Part shown: one piece after another, positions 10,422 to 23,000 of the stretch
Position numbering within the stretch: position 1 is the first letter of the stretch
Layout: every line of letters starts with the position of its first letter
Assembly: GCF_947507565.1 (NCBI RefSeq)
Contig: NC_089178.1
Span: 2,418,001-2,482,000 of the forward strand
Direction: 5' to 3'
DNA: 64,000 bases
From: Oscarella lobularis
Taxonomy: Eukaryota; Porifera; Homoscleromorpha; Homosclerophorida; Oscarellidae
Made by a program: the position numbers and the translations under genes
Notes under the pieces: generated by a model
The model's input: the letters and a program-made list of their open reading frames with translations, nothing else
The model's database searches: none
Told to the model about the DNA's origin: nothing

Positions 10422-12511
10422 ATGGAAGAGTCGCCTGCCTGCCACTTGATCTCCACAGAACGCGCGGCGGCACCGACGAAAGCGCTGCACGTACGTAACG
10501 TGTATGCATGAATTCGTGACGTAGGCCTACTGTATATTTCTTATTTGGAATTTTTCAACAGTTTGGATCGACGACAATCCTCTGTGGTCCTTACAGCAGC
10601 TTGTCCGTTCTAAAGAAACGCCACTGATAAATTCGTCTCACGCGCACTCCCTCCCCCAATCGCTTCCCCGCCAGGTGGGCTTGTGCCGTTCGGGCGTGCC
10701 CGGTCCACACGATCGGATAGGCGTCTACGCTAAGACGAGATTCGATGTCGGAACGTGGATCGGACCGTACGAAGGAAAACGTCTTTCCCTTCAAGACAGT
10801 GCTCATTTTCACGCCGACGGACGAAATCGATGGGAAGTACGGTACAAAGCGCGGATAGAAAGTTTTTCGATTTCTCCGGTGTGCGCGTGCGTTTGTCGCT
10901 TTTCCCCCCACAGATCTACGACGGCTCAACTGTGATCGGTTTCATCGACAGCGACGACGAACGCTCGGCGAACTGGATGCGCTACGTTCAGACAGCGCGC
11001 TACGAACGCGAGCAGAATTTGGAAGTCGTGCAAAGAGCGAACGGAGACATTTTCTATCGAGCGACGAAACCGATCGAAGCTGGCACGGAATTGCTCGTCT
11101 GGTACGGCTCCGGCTATCACTGTCACTTCGATCTTCCCTATGGCTTGAATAGCGAACGAGGGCAAGGTAGGCGACGGCATTCGATCGCGTTAGGGCGCCG
11201 CGCCATTCGACTGGATTCGCCGGCATTCTCATTCTGCGTATACACGCGGTCGCGCATGTGGCTAGCTGGGGCTCCCTCCCGTTCTTTGGCTTGCTCGCTT
11301 GCTCGCCCGTTTGTTACGCGTGATGACGTGCATTGTAATTAATCGTCCTCCGCGTAATCGCGCGAGAAAATTTCTGTACCGCTAGAAATCTTGCTTTGCC
11401 TTGTATCGTGCAAGGATCTTTTGCTTACACTAGGTTCTTTGCACTCTTTTTGCCCAATACAGAGTTAGATGGGAATAATTCTTTGCTTACACACCTGACC
11501 ATTAATGCATAATACTGTACATGTCAAAATGCAGCCAATTATTTAGATTTACTCACATGAGGTCAGACAGAAAGGATTCTTTGCATCTGTGCATACCCAG
11601 TGCATTGTCTGTACATAGTATTGCGTCACAAAATGATGTTCCATCGTACTAAACCGTTTTGTAACGCAGTTGCTTTTTTGTACATTGACAGGTGTATAGA
11701 GTATATAGTAAGTACTGTAGTAATGCCTGTTTCTTTAGGCGACATCTCTGACAGAAGGCAGACAACCACCAAAAACCATCACTGGAGCTGGCAAGACAAT
11801 GGGCGCCAGACGATGTCGCCTCCCGTGTCAGATTCACATCAGACCGGTGAGCGTGACTGCGGTAGCGGTGGTAAAGAGACGACGACACGGACACCAACGG
11901 TGGTGGTGGCGGCGAAAACCACAGTACCATCTACAATTACAACGGAGTGTGAAGCGTGGCAATGCGGACAGTGCTTTCGTACTTTCTCCCAACGCGTTCT
12001 GCTTCAAATGCACGTATGCGATCGGCAACCGGACAAGCCGTTTCGGTGCGGCTATTGCCGACTGTCGTTCAAAAGTCCGGACGAACTAAAGAATCACGTG
12101 CAAACGCACACGGACGACAAACCGTTTCGCTGCGGATTCTGTCATCGTGCCTTTGCCGGCGCGACGACGCTCAATAACCACATTCGAACGCACACGAACA
12201 TCAAACCGTTCGCCTGCGCCAGCTGTGGCAAGGAATTCACGCAGGGAACGCAGTACAGTCGTCATTTGCGACTTCACGAGTGCGTACGACGTCGCGCAGC
12301 CGATCGCGACAATCGATTGTGTGCCGACGATCACGACGATCACGACGATCACGACGGCGGCGGCGGCGGCAGCGGCGAAAACCACGGCGACAAAAACTGC
12401 CACGAAGACGAGACTAGTATAAACAGCACTCTAGCCTTTGCCGGAGGCTCGGCGCCAGGCCATTCCGGTGACGCTTCTTACGAGGACAATAGGTTCGTGG
12501 CGGATCCCTGA
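10422..12511 (+). CDS. PR-domain C2H2 zinc-finger protein A (PRDM12/14-like)
   Basis: Probable nuclear transcriptional regulator of the PRDM family. The first exon starts at 10422 ([13 protein letters not shown]) and ends near 10490. The second starts at 10562 and runs into the PR (SET-like) domain: [23 protein letters not shown], then, after an intron following the Trp-Glu codons, [26 protein letters not shown] and ELLVWYGSG (to about 11165). These resemble PRDM12 and PRDM14. After a long intron (about 570 bp) the last exon encodes one CCHC-type finger ([10 protein letters not shown]...HVC) and three C2H2 fingers, then an Asp/His repeat and Gly run (12326-12371). The exact 3' end could shift if a further splice exists. 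It is paralogous to the gene immediately downstream. Confidence 0.8.
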
Positions 12512-13018
12512 GGCTCTCGTTTTTGACCGAGACGGTCGGGAGCTGTACGGTTTTGGGGTTCGCCACTTTTTTTTTTCAGTCTTTGATGTCGTCCTGCACT
12601 TTGATTGCTTCTGCTCGTCTCTCCATTGTTTCGCGGTCGCGCGAGCGTGATCATGGGGCGAGACAATGAGTTGTAGATGAAAATGCCACGCATTTCCTAC
12701 GCTCTCGTCTGATTAGCGTTCTTTGTAATCGGATTAGGCACCACCCACTCGCTGCGTGTTCGATCCACCCAACGTGCGTGCATCTGTGTCTCATCTGATA
12801 ACGTTTGTTTTGTTTGCAGCGATCGAGCGACCCGTTACGACGCTAGCGTTGCGGCGAGGCCGAGTCGAATCGTCGACGACGACTCGCAATCGGTGCGTCC
12901 ATCGCGTTGAACGTGACAAGCAATGCGATTTTGCAGCGGGCGGTTCTGCCGGCCAATCACATGCGAGTATATCTAATTAGATAGAGAAGTCGGGACAAGA
13001 TAGAAATACAAGGAACAA

Positions 13019-15835
13019 ATGACACGCACGGGTTCATCAATATTAGTTTTTTCCTGCGACGACTCGGACGATCGTGACTTAGCCGGTTCGATAGCCGCAA
13101 GAAGCGGCGATAGTTCAGCGACAAAATCGAAGGTCAGCTACACATCCTGGGCTGTCTTTGGGTCTTTACGTCAGCGGGGTCGCGTGGACGCCTCGGATCC
13201 ACTTATTCTCGAAGCGGCATGCGAACGACCGCGAACCGTATTTTACTCTAATCTCCTCGCATTTTTTCTCCCTCTCGTCGACCCTACGGGCTCGCAGACG
13301 GGTCGCGAGCCTGCCCAGGTGGCCAAATTACAGGGGACCCCGTCAACGGCCATTTCGTCCCGTCCCCTTTTCGATCTCACGTGCGTGCTTCGCCCTCGTC
13401 CACGCCGATTGGGTCGCGCGTCGACCCGTCGTTGCGCGCTGCTTCGAGAATCGAACTGGTGGACGCCACGGCGAGCGAATCGTCGCGCGCGATCGTCCGA
13501 ACCCCCATTTCCCTCTCGAACGAGACGATCCGACTCGAAGCCGGCACGTCGTTCGAGTCGACACACCGAAACTCGTGATTTTCCCTCCTTGCACAGTTTG
13601 ATATGGAAGAAATGCCGAGTCTGGAAGAGAATCATCACGTCCTCGTTCCGGCCTCTCGATCAGATCACACGCCGTCGACGCCAAGTGACGACAAAATTGA
13701 CGACGACGACGACGACGTCATTAGCACGAGTCCCAAGAGAAAGTCAGACGAAGGAGTCGCCTTCACCGTCGACAATCTCATGATATCTCTCTACGGTCGT
13801 CAAGAAATCGTTCCCCTCGATCCAAATCTCGTGCTCGCTTCTTTGGATCAAGGTGGAAGAGGTGATCGGTTTGATTGGATTTTTTTCTGAATATAAAATA
13901 TCCTCATTCGTTTTTCTAGTTGATTCGTCAAAGGTCTATTTTCCAAAGGAGGTGAGTTTGTGCCGATCGAGTCTACCCGGTGACGTCTACGGGGTGTACA
14001 CCAAACTGGTCATACCTGCCGGAACGTGGATGGGACCCTTTCAGGGTTCGCCCGTTCTATTTAATCAACTTATGGTCGATTCTAAAATCGATATGATGTG
14101 GGAGGTAAGAGAATAGACGATGATGGATGATTGCTGATTATCGATCATTTATCTATTAGGTATTTCGCGACGGACAACTGGTTCACTACATCGACGCCAG
14201 TCAATCGCCGCCGTCGAATTGGATGAAATATATTCAGTGTGCGCGAAATGCCAAAGAGCAGAACATGATCGTGTTTCAATACAAAATGAATATCTTCTAT
14301 CGCGCCAGTCGGGATATCCATCCTGGCGAGGAACTGCTTGTCTGGTACGGAAGTTCGGAGTATTCTCTCGCTCACGGTGTACCGACTGGAATTGAGGAGA
14401 TTCTAGGCGAGGATTCACCTCGAATAGCAGGTAAGAAGGGGGGCCCCCCGGAGGGGGGGGGGGGGGGGGGGAAGGGACTTCTTCACGTCTCCACGTCTTT
14501 TAAGACGTGAGACGACATCCTTTTTTTCTTGGTTTGGTTTGCGGTTTTGTTCCTTTTTTGTTTGCGTTCCCCACGCGACTTGCGCAAATCGCGTTCCTAC
14601 TCATTAGCTGTGACAGGATCCTCTTCTCTAAACTTAGTCGACATTGTCGCGTCGATTTTTATTTCCGCGAAGCGTCGGCGCCGCTTTTTTCGTCGGCGCC
14701 GACGTCGCTTTCTCGAAACGCGTGCGCGCGACGTCGACGAGCGGCGACGCGCGGGAGGAATTGGCGCGTCGAGGGGAGAAACCGTGGGAGTAGATTCGGT
14801 CACTTCTCTCTTCGATTGCTTCTTTTTTTCTTGTACAACAAATCTACTTCTTTTGTGCTTTTGTCGAATTGGTACGGTTTCTCAAAGGCGCCCTCCCCTC
14901 CCCTCTCCTCCCTCCCTCCCCCGGAGCCACACGCATAGCGGGTATATTGTTCTTTGGCTCATGCATAATCAAGTCGGTCGGTCACCACACCGATCCACCC
15001 TGTCTGTCATGCATACTATAGTACTGTAATAACTACTAAAGTCTTCTTCCCAGTAGGGCGACAACCCTTAGTAGAAACGACGATGCGACATCATGCGCCT
15101 TCGTCTGTAGCGGTAACGGCGGGCGGAATGCCGATAGCTGGAACAGTGCCAATGGGTGTGGGCAGCGTGGGAGCGGCACCCGTGCCGACGTATCCTCTAG
15201 TTCCGCCGATTCGTCAGAATGGACACGGATCTGGTCGACCCAACGTCCTTAGCATGGAATCTGGATTAGAAATGACGTCATCATCAACGATAGCGGCGAC
15301 GGGAGGTGGAAGCGTACAATCGAGCGGCGGCGGTGGTGGCGGCGGCGGAACGAATCCCGATAGTCCGGCGACTCGGGAGCGTGACGAGTGGAATTTGTGG
15401 AAGTGCGGCCAATGTTTTCGATCGTTCACACAGCGCATCATGCTTCAGAATCACGTCTGCGAGAGTCGTGCGGACATGCCCTTTCACTGCGGTCACTGCA
15501 ATCGGGTCTTCTCGACGTCGAACGAGCTACGAAGTCACGTAATATCGCACAGCAACGATCGACCGTTCGTGTGCGGTTTCTGTCATCGGGCGTTTGCCGG
15601 CGCGACGACGCTCGCCAATCACATGCGAACGCACACGGGCGAAAAACCGTTTAAGTGTCCGCAATGCAATAAGGGGTTTACACAGGGAACTCAGCTGGCG
15701 CGACACATGAGAATGCCGGGTGAGTGTGCTGGAGGAGCCGTGGGCGGCACGTCTGCCGCTGCCGCTGCCGCTGCCGCTGCCATCTTGCAACAGTATCAGG
15801 ATGATTTGTCTGACGCGGGAGATCGGAATCAATGA
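13019..15835 (+). CDS. PR-domain C2H2 zinc-finger protein B (PRDM12-like)
   Basis: Tandem paralogue of the preceding gene. An exon starting at 13019 ([12 protein letters not shown]) ends in phase 0 at about 13132. It can join in frame to the exon beginning after the CAG acceptor near 13597, which also contains an alternative start at 13603 ([12 protein letters not shown]). The PR domain lies at 13920-14430: [52 protein letters not shown] and ELLVWYGSS. The zinc-finger exon (from about 15054) has a CCHC-type finger, two standard C2H2 fingers and a fourth finger whose second His is replaced (HMRMPGEC). A polyalanine run (15758-15782) precedes the stop. Human PRDM12 likewise has a C-terminal polyalanine tract. 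A regulatory role in cell fate is inferred from the family. Confidence 0.8.
14453..14471. repeat. Uninterrupted G19 run in the PRDM-B intron
   Basis: Nineteen consecutive G on the plus strand begin 22 bases after the 5' splice site (14431) of the PR-domain exon, just after a GGGGGGCCCCCC block. A C-rich tract lies later in the same intron (14891-14922). Such runs form G-quadruplexes and are also prone to length error in assembly. Confidence 0.9.
15758..15782 (+). repeat. GCC-GCT hexamer repeat encoding polyalanine
   Basis: Alternating GCC and GCT codons give about nine alanines near the C-terminus of PRDM protein B. The two-codon alternation points to hexamer slippage rather than single-codon expansion. 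Confidence 0.85.
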
Positions 15836-16441
15836 AGCATTAAAAGGCAGCGCCGAGGTGTGCTCAAATTCTCTGTGGGAGAATCACACTCAGTCAGTCT
15901 TACTCACTCACATGGTCTTCTTCCTTTTCCCTGTGGACATTTGACACGTGCTGGCACATGCTGACTCACTGGAAAATGGCACTTTCCTAATTTAACGTCA
16001 CCGATTTGAACTTTCACTCGCGCTCTTCTAAGAATTTTGCACGTTCAGTGTTATGGAGGTCACACAAATAAGAGAAATTGATTATATACAATGTAATGAA
16101 TTGCATCAGAACCCTGTTTAGTCTCTATAGAATAAGGGAATCGACTCTTGGACTCTTTTGTTTTGCTCTGAATCACACAAACTGTTGAAATCAGCCTTTT
16201 TGATTTTGAAGGGAGTTTTTCCCCGCTAAGGTCAGAGCTTCGTCCATTCTCAGCCAAATTGAATTTTATTTCTAGTGTGAATGAAGTGCACAATGAACAG
16301 TTCACGATTCGTAGGTAAACGGCACGAAAACGTGATGATTCGTAACCAAATCTAGATGGGCGGAGTCTAAAATCGCGCGCCTTGTAGCGTGCGTCACTCG
16401 CATACGAGTCACATGCTTCTCGTGAGTAGTAAACACTCGAC
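15836..16441. other. Intergenic region between PRDM-B and the SLC26 gene
   Basis: No coding region is supported. It should contain the PRDM-B 3' UTR and the promoter and 5' UTR of the SLC26A11-like gene. Nothing else was recognised. Confidence 0.4.
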
Positions 16442-19316
16442 ATGGGCCTTATTCTCGACTGCATCGCTTTTTTCGAAGCGAATCGAAACAAACGAAAGGC
16501 CCTATTTGTCGACTATTGCCGAGATCGATTTCCCATCGTAAAATGGCTTCCGAAATACAACACAAAGACGCTGATCAGCGACATCATTGCCGGACTAACG
16601 GTCGGTCTCATGGTCGTACCGCAGAGTCTCGCCTACGCTAAAATAGCCGGCTTCGAAGATCCGAAAGTAAATCCTCGCCTTCTTTTTTCGTTTCTGGTCT
16701 TGCACACGTGACGAAATTGATTCTATTTCTAAGTACGGTCTCTACGCCTCGTTCATGGGCTGTTTCGTCTACGCCATTTTCGGAACGTCGAAAGACATCA
16801 CGCTGGGCCCGACGGCGATCATGTCGCAGATCGTTGTCGCGGCGCGAGGCGACAATGGGGTCGGCTACGTCTTCGTCATGACTCTCACGTGCGGAATCAT
16901 TCAATTCGCGCTCGGATTTCTCAAACTCGGTCTGTCTATTTGATTTTATTTGCTTGAACGAATTTCGACTTGAAAATGTTCCCCCAAGGTATGATTGTGA
17001 ATCTAATTTCTTTGCCCGTCGTTTCCGGTTTTACGTCGGCCGCCGCTATTACCATAGCGACGGGACAAATCAAGGTGTGTGGATTAATTAATTAATACTA
17101 GCCGGATTTTGATTTCTAATTTGTGTGTGCACATGTGTTAGCATTTGCTTGGAATTCAGCCGCCTTCCGGGAAGAAGATTCCGCGCAACTTTTTGCCTTG
17201 CATTGAAAAATCAATCGAATACATCAAACATTCTCAGTAGGAATTCCTTTTTGAAGTATTCATGTCCCAAAACTTGGGCTTTTTTTAGTGTGTGGGATAT
17301 TGTCATGGGATTTTCGTGCATTCTCCTCGTCTTGTTTCTAAGAGTGAGGATCTATTTGCGTATGAGCGCGCGAGCCAATTGTGAAATCTCGCGAGTTTAG
17401 TTCTTGAAGTCTCACGTACAAAAATGGGACAAGGATAATAATCATAGCAAGCCACCGCCAAGCCATAAACAGCTCGTGGCAAGGAAATTTCTCTGGGCTA
17501 TCACCACTGGTCAGAAAAAAAAACGGTAGCAGTGCTGAAACAAGACAAGTCGATTTATTAATTGTTTCAGCACTTATTGCTTGGAGATTCTATTGTTGTT
17601 TTTTTGAGGTCGTAATGCTGTTGTCGTGCTTGTGGCGGGTTTGATCGCCTATGCCGTGTGCAGCGTGGAGTGGAATTGCTGGAATAAAATGGAATTGGTT
17701 AGAAACATTGACGGTGGCTTGCCCAGTGTGATCGTTCCAAATATAACTCTAACGACACTTGAGGTAAAAAAATGCATGGGCTTATAAATAGAAGATGTAT
17801 AAATCGTCAATAGGATTTGGATGCGGCTCTTGCTGTTATACCTTTGATGGGTTTTCTCGAAGCGATTTCTATTGCTCAAGCATTTGGTATGTTTTGTCTT
17901 TATAGCCTATTACGTAAATCTTTTCCTTTTAGCAAGAGAGAACGGGTACAGGGTGGATGCGAGTCAGGAACTCATTGCTATTGGTTAGAAAAATCGTTTC
18001 TCCGTGTACGTTTTTGGGTGGACAGGGGTGTCGTCGTTTTTAGGCATTTCTAACGTCGTAGCGTCCTTTATTCAGTCCTATCCTGTTACGGGAAGTTTTT
18101 CTAGGTCTGCAGATGTCAGTGAACTTTCATGTGAAAAGCATTATTTTGTCATCCTTGTGTAGGACTTCCGTCAATGCTCAGAGCGGGGTGCGGACGCCTT
18201 TAGGCGGCGTGTTTACAGGTTGAAACGAAAAGAATCTCACCGTTGTTGGCTTTTGTATTTTTTTCTCTCTTTAGGACTCGTAGTATTACTTGCTCTCGCT
18301 TTTTTGACTCCTTTATTTCGCTACATTCCCGAGGCGGCCCTCGCTGCGATCATCATCACTGCCGTTGTACACATGGTCAATGTTCGAATTTTGAAGCAAA
18401 TATTTCGACTAGGACGTAAGAAAAGAGAAAGAAAGTCGAGATTGACTAATATATTGGCCATTTTTTAGCTTTTGAATTGTTGCCGTGGGCGGCTTCTTTC
18501 CTGGGAACTTTGTTTCTGGGGATACAGGTTTCTTTCTTTATTTACTTTTTCAAATGATATGCCAAGTACGTGCTTCTTGTGCATGCAGTACGGAATACTT
18601 GTTGCGGCAGGAATTCATCTTCTTTTCCCTCTTTATCGTCTAATGACTCCTAGACATTCGGTACGGAAAGCCCTGCCCACAAGTAGATTTTATACACGAT
18701 ATAATCATATTTATCTTCATCCAGTGCACGTATCGCGACGACATGGCTGTTGCAAAGCTAAACGAAGGACTCTACTACACGGGGATAGACCAACTTAGAG
18801 ATATTATTCACGAAGTTATTGACAAACCGGATCCGGATGGGAATTTTGGTACAGCAATCGCGTTACACGCAGCGTATGTTTGAGATTGTACTGCATGTAT
18901 AGGCGTACGACTGCGTGTCATCATCTTGGACGCAAGTCACATGCCATCTATGGATTTCACAGTCGTTCAGGCACGCGAAAATGAAATTCACATGGCTAGG
19001 ACTAATAATTAATTATTGATTATAGGGTATTGAGGAAATCGTGAATGAGCTAAAGAAGAAGGATATTCGACTTGTTATTGCTGGACTTCAGGTGAACGTG
19101 ACAGTTTCTTGCTTCGTGAATTCTTCTATTTTTTTATTTAGGATCCGATTGAGGCTCTTCTCAGAAAAGCGGACATAAATGACTTGGTTTTGATGCCTTC
19201 AGTCCAAGTCGCTCTTAGTGGAAAAGAGAGTGCCTCTCTCAGTGTGAGATTTTATCAGGGTAGGTTCTTCTGTGAAACTTGCTTTTTTTCAGCCCGAAAG
19301 AGAGAGGATTCAATAG
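16442..19316 (+). CDS. SLC26A11: SLC26A11-like sulfate/anion transporter
   Basis: Multi-pass membrane anion exchanger of the SLC26/SulP family. The start at 16442 (MGLILDCIAFFEANRN) precedes the sulfate-transporter signature GLTVGLMVVPQSLAYAKIAG. Exon 1 ends at 16666 and joins to YGLYASFMGCFVYAIFGTS and LGPTAIMSQIVV. Later exons give GFTSAAAITIATGQIK (17032-17074), PLMGFLEAISIAQAF (17844 on), RTSVNAQSGVRTP, and a segment of the PEAALAAIIITAV type. The C-terminal STAS domain is visible: SMDFTVVQGIEEIVNELKK and LVIAGLQDPIEALL. This order and wording match SLC26A11 best. A last small exon ending at a TAG at 19314-19316 is inferred; reading on without splicing would add about 20 codons. Confidence 0.85.
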
Positions 19317-19470
19317 AAAGTGAATCAATGAGAGAATTTGTGGCGGTTAACTAGGTTTTGATTTGTACTGACCTTACTTGTATTTAACCTTACTTGTATT
19401 TATTTTTTTGCAGTTGGTACAGTATGTTCCTTTTGCGCAATTAAACTTAGCGCACTTTGGCACCTTGTTG

Positions 19471-19806
19471 CTACTGGTTGCTATCGACTCTCGTCCGGGC
19501 TACCGTTGCCACAACCTCGCGGAAGAGATGGACGTCAATCCGACGTCGGATGTCGTCGTAAAAACCGTTGCTCGTAAACTGTGAGACGAATCTTTTGCCA
19601 GTGCGCTCGCACTTGTAGGTTCGAGCCTTCTCTCGTTCCGTAGCCGTCACTACATCGATGTGCAGCGAAGGGAGCAGGGATTCGACTTGTCCGGTCCCAA
19701 AAAGCCGCCCAATGTGCTTAAACGTCGCGAATTTCGCGTGAGAAGCGAGCTCAAGAACAGGAACACCGTTGCAGTCGTTTTTTGCAGGAGGGCGTGTCTC
19801 GAACAT
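19471..19806 (-). CDS. Hypothetical 111-residue protein
   Basis: Single open frame on the minus strand, starting MFETRPPAKNDCNG and ending VDSNQ. The upstream frame stays open for another 16 codons before a stop. Codon use resembles neighbouring coding exons. No signal peptide, membrane segment or known motif is visible and I do not recognise the protein. It would be convergent with the SLC26 gene, 154 bp from its stop, and divergent from the PLAT-ankyrin gene. It could be a short real gene or a chance ORF; the plus strand in this stretch has only a shorter ORF of 68 codons. Confidence 0.4.
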   Translation of the reverse strand: MFETRPPAKNDCNGVPVLELASHAKFATFKHIGRLFGTGQVESLLPSLHIDVVTATEREKARTYKCERTGKRFVSQFTSNGFYDDIRRRIDVHLFREVVATVARTRVDSNQ

Positions 19807-20048
19807 ATCACACTCATCGCGATCGTCGCCTAAAGCACTCCTTCGCAGAAGCGCGAGTCAAGACACACCGAGACGTTGTCAGAAAGAAAAAAACCAAGGC
19901 GTTCTGACATCGATTTAATTAATCGTTGTACTATTAGGACGCTGAATCGACTGCTAGTTCAAGCCAATCGATCGTTCGGTTTGTTTTTCATTAGAACCGG
20001 TGCAGACAACAAGTGATTTTTAAATTCAGGATCGGTTTGGAAGAGGAA

Positions 20049-23000
20049 ATGGATCGATTGGCTCGAATCAAGAGAACAGTAATAAATAAAAAATGAATAC
20101 TACAGTGTATCTAAAAGAACAATTTTGTTTTAATTTTTGTAGCAAAGGTCTCGAACGTGGCGAAGAAGTTCAATTTCGTCTACAGGAACTCCCACCTCTC
20201 CTCCTCCTCCTCATCCGACCAAGAAGAGGTATTTACTTCATTGATTTATATTTATTTAATTATTTATTTATTTTTTATTTAAGCGGGCGAGCCCAGTCGG
20301 CATCTCCCCGAAAACAGCAGCCCCTTCTGTTTCATCGACTCTCGCGTGGCAGCGCGGAACGCTTGCTTTCTACTGCATCAAAACTTATTGTTGCCACAGT
20401 TAGTAGAGAAGTATTGAGACTACATGGTAACAAGACATTTATTTGTTCATTTTTTAGGAAGTCGTTGCATTGACTGAGAATTTGACTGGTAGGAGAGGGT
20501 CGCCTGATCAGGTAGGTTGAGTCACTTTTGTGAGTTTTGTAATTTGAATTATCTGGCAGCAGGTGAGACTTCCGACTGTTGATATTGATTCTTGGTCGCG
20601 CGATGATTCTCCTACAAAGAGTCGTCAAGGTAATATTTAACTTATAAATTCCACAAGTTTAATTTTGCAGCGCAGATATCAACTTGGAAGACATAAGTGG
20701 CTATTACTACGAAGAAAAAGACGTTAGTCAGAAAGGAAACTCGTCTAACAATGATCAAAACGAAACTAAATCACCACCACCACCACCACCGGAAGAACAG
20801 CAGCCATCATCTATTAAAATAAAGTAAAGAGAAATTATTGAGAGTGTGGGCAAATTCTTATTTTTTCCCCCTGAAGACTGAATGAAGCGTCATCTCAGTA
20901 TACTAGATCGGATTCATATCTTTACAGAAGAGCTACTTTGGATCCGCTTCTCCCCTCCAGTCACGGAGACTCAAACGATTGCGAGGAGAAGGAGAGTACT
21001 TCAAAGAAAGAAACAGATGTTGTTGTGACTGCTGTTGCTTCGTTGACGGACGTGAGTGAGGACGAGAGAAGCGACGAAAAGGACGAGACGTCGAACGGAC
21101 AGGAGGAAGATGACAAGGAGGTAACGTGCGATGATAATGATACTCAAGAGAAATCTATCGGTACGACAACGACTATTGAAACGTCAAACAAAATGAACAA
21201 GTATTCTTCTATGCAGAAGAGTCTGATCCCGAGAACGTGATGAAATCAGAAGAAACTCAAACTCAGACTAACGAAGAAGAGCAAGAGAAAAATCCGATTG
21301 AATGTAAGAGCAGCAGCAGATTTGCTGTACAATAATGACTCGCATCTCCGCATAGCTTCCCATCAAGAGGTCAATGCAACTGGCAATGGGACGTCACCCC
21401 AGGCACTTTCTCCGACGCCTTCTCTATCGACTAGCGTTGCGATGGTGGATTCATTTACCCAAACACCCAATCACAAAGCAACGCAGACGGCTAATTCGTT
21501 TGCAGACACACCCGTGCGGGGAGAACAAGTGAAAAAAACTAGTCGTCATCCAATCAAACTCATTTCGATTCTCGTAGGAAGCGTTGACGTTCTCCAGTCC
21601 CGAAAACGTTTTGCAGGAAGCAAGTAGAGTTCTTCAACTTTTGCAAAGTGACACGCCTCTTTGTACTTCTTGTGCAATTTTTTTTCACGCGGCGATTGTT
21701 CTCTGCTAGATTTGCCGACGAGAGTTGAGTATCAGATCGAAGTGCACACGGGTTCCGAGCCTTTAGCTGGAACAACGGCGAAGATTTTTGTGAACATCTA
21801 CGGAGAAGCGGGAAATAGTGGGCCAAGGGAGTTGAGTAGAAAAAATGAGAGCTATTTTCAGCGAAACCAGGTGGGCCTTGTTTGAATAAACAAAGTTGCT
21901 CGTTGATTAATGAAATGTTTTCAGGTTGACATTTTTACCGTCTCATCGTCGTCCTTGGGAAAAATAAAGGGAATTAAAGTTTGGCATGACAACTCGGGAG
22001 ACGGTGAGGAAAAATAAGGTGTAGAAAGGATTTTCGTATTGGATTATGTCTTCTTAGCTCCGGATTGGTTTCTCGAGAAAATCGTTCTTCGCGAAGGCGG
22101 AAACAATTCGATTGCCGACTTCCTTTTTGAATGCAGAAAGTGAGAAATTTAACGAGAGATAAAGTACGCTTTTCACGTTCGTACATAGGTGGCTCAAAAG
22201 CGATTCGAATCAAAAGCCATATGAAGCTCTTTATCCAACGGAAATTATCCTAAAAGGTAATTGAACTAATATCCTTCTCTATTCCCTCCTCCCAATATTG
22301 TGCCTCTCGCTCTAGGAGTTGCTTCTTCAGAGCTAGAGGCAGTTCTCCTGGGGAGTGCGTCCTCCGATTCTTTACGGGCCTCTTCCACTTTCTATCCTTC
22401 TCCAGCTGCAGCAGCATCGTCGGCGACGGCGGCGACTTCGTTTCAGGCGCGCAACTTGCTTGAGGAGTTTGGTTTGGGGCACGATTGGCAAGCCGAGTCT
22501 CAACGCAATCAAAGACGAAGACTTGAGGAGGAGAGCGTGAAAGTGGAGACGAAGGACAAGGACGACGAGGAACAAGACGAAAGAACAAGGGCAGAAGAAG
22601 AAGAAGAAAGAGAAAGATTAAAGAAAGAGGAGGACGAGAACGAAAGAGAAGAAAGAGCCATGAGAAAAGCTATGGAAAAGGTTAGATACTAGAACTTACT
22701 CAATGTGAGAGGAATTGTCGAATGTTTATTTTAGATCGGCGAAGAGGCGCGCCAGAAAGCGTTGATTCGTCACGCGAGTGCAGTCAAAATTCAAGAATTC
22801 CTAAAAGGATTTGCTGTATGACGTCACATGAAATCAGTAGAGACGACATCACTTTTTTTTCTGTCCAATAGGCCGGCTCAAGGGCATTGAAGGCAGACCC
22901 AAAGCCAATAGAGGTAGGTGTTTTAGTGCGAGAATTGTGCTATTCCTGACCTACATCTGATACAGGAAAAACTTCAAGAGAAAATTGAGGATCAGGAAGG

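Noticed and set aside
13158-13601. Long overlapping ORFs between the first and second exons of PRDM-B
   Set aside because: They lie in the proposed intron, disagree between frames and show only Arg/Ser-rich sequence typical of GC-rich shadows.
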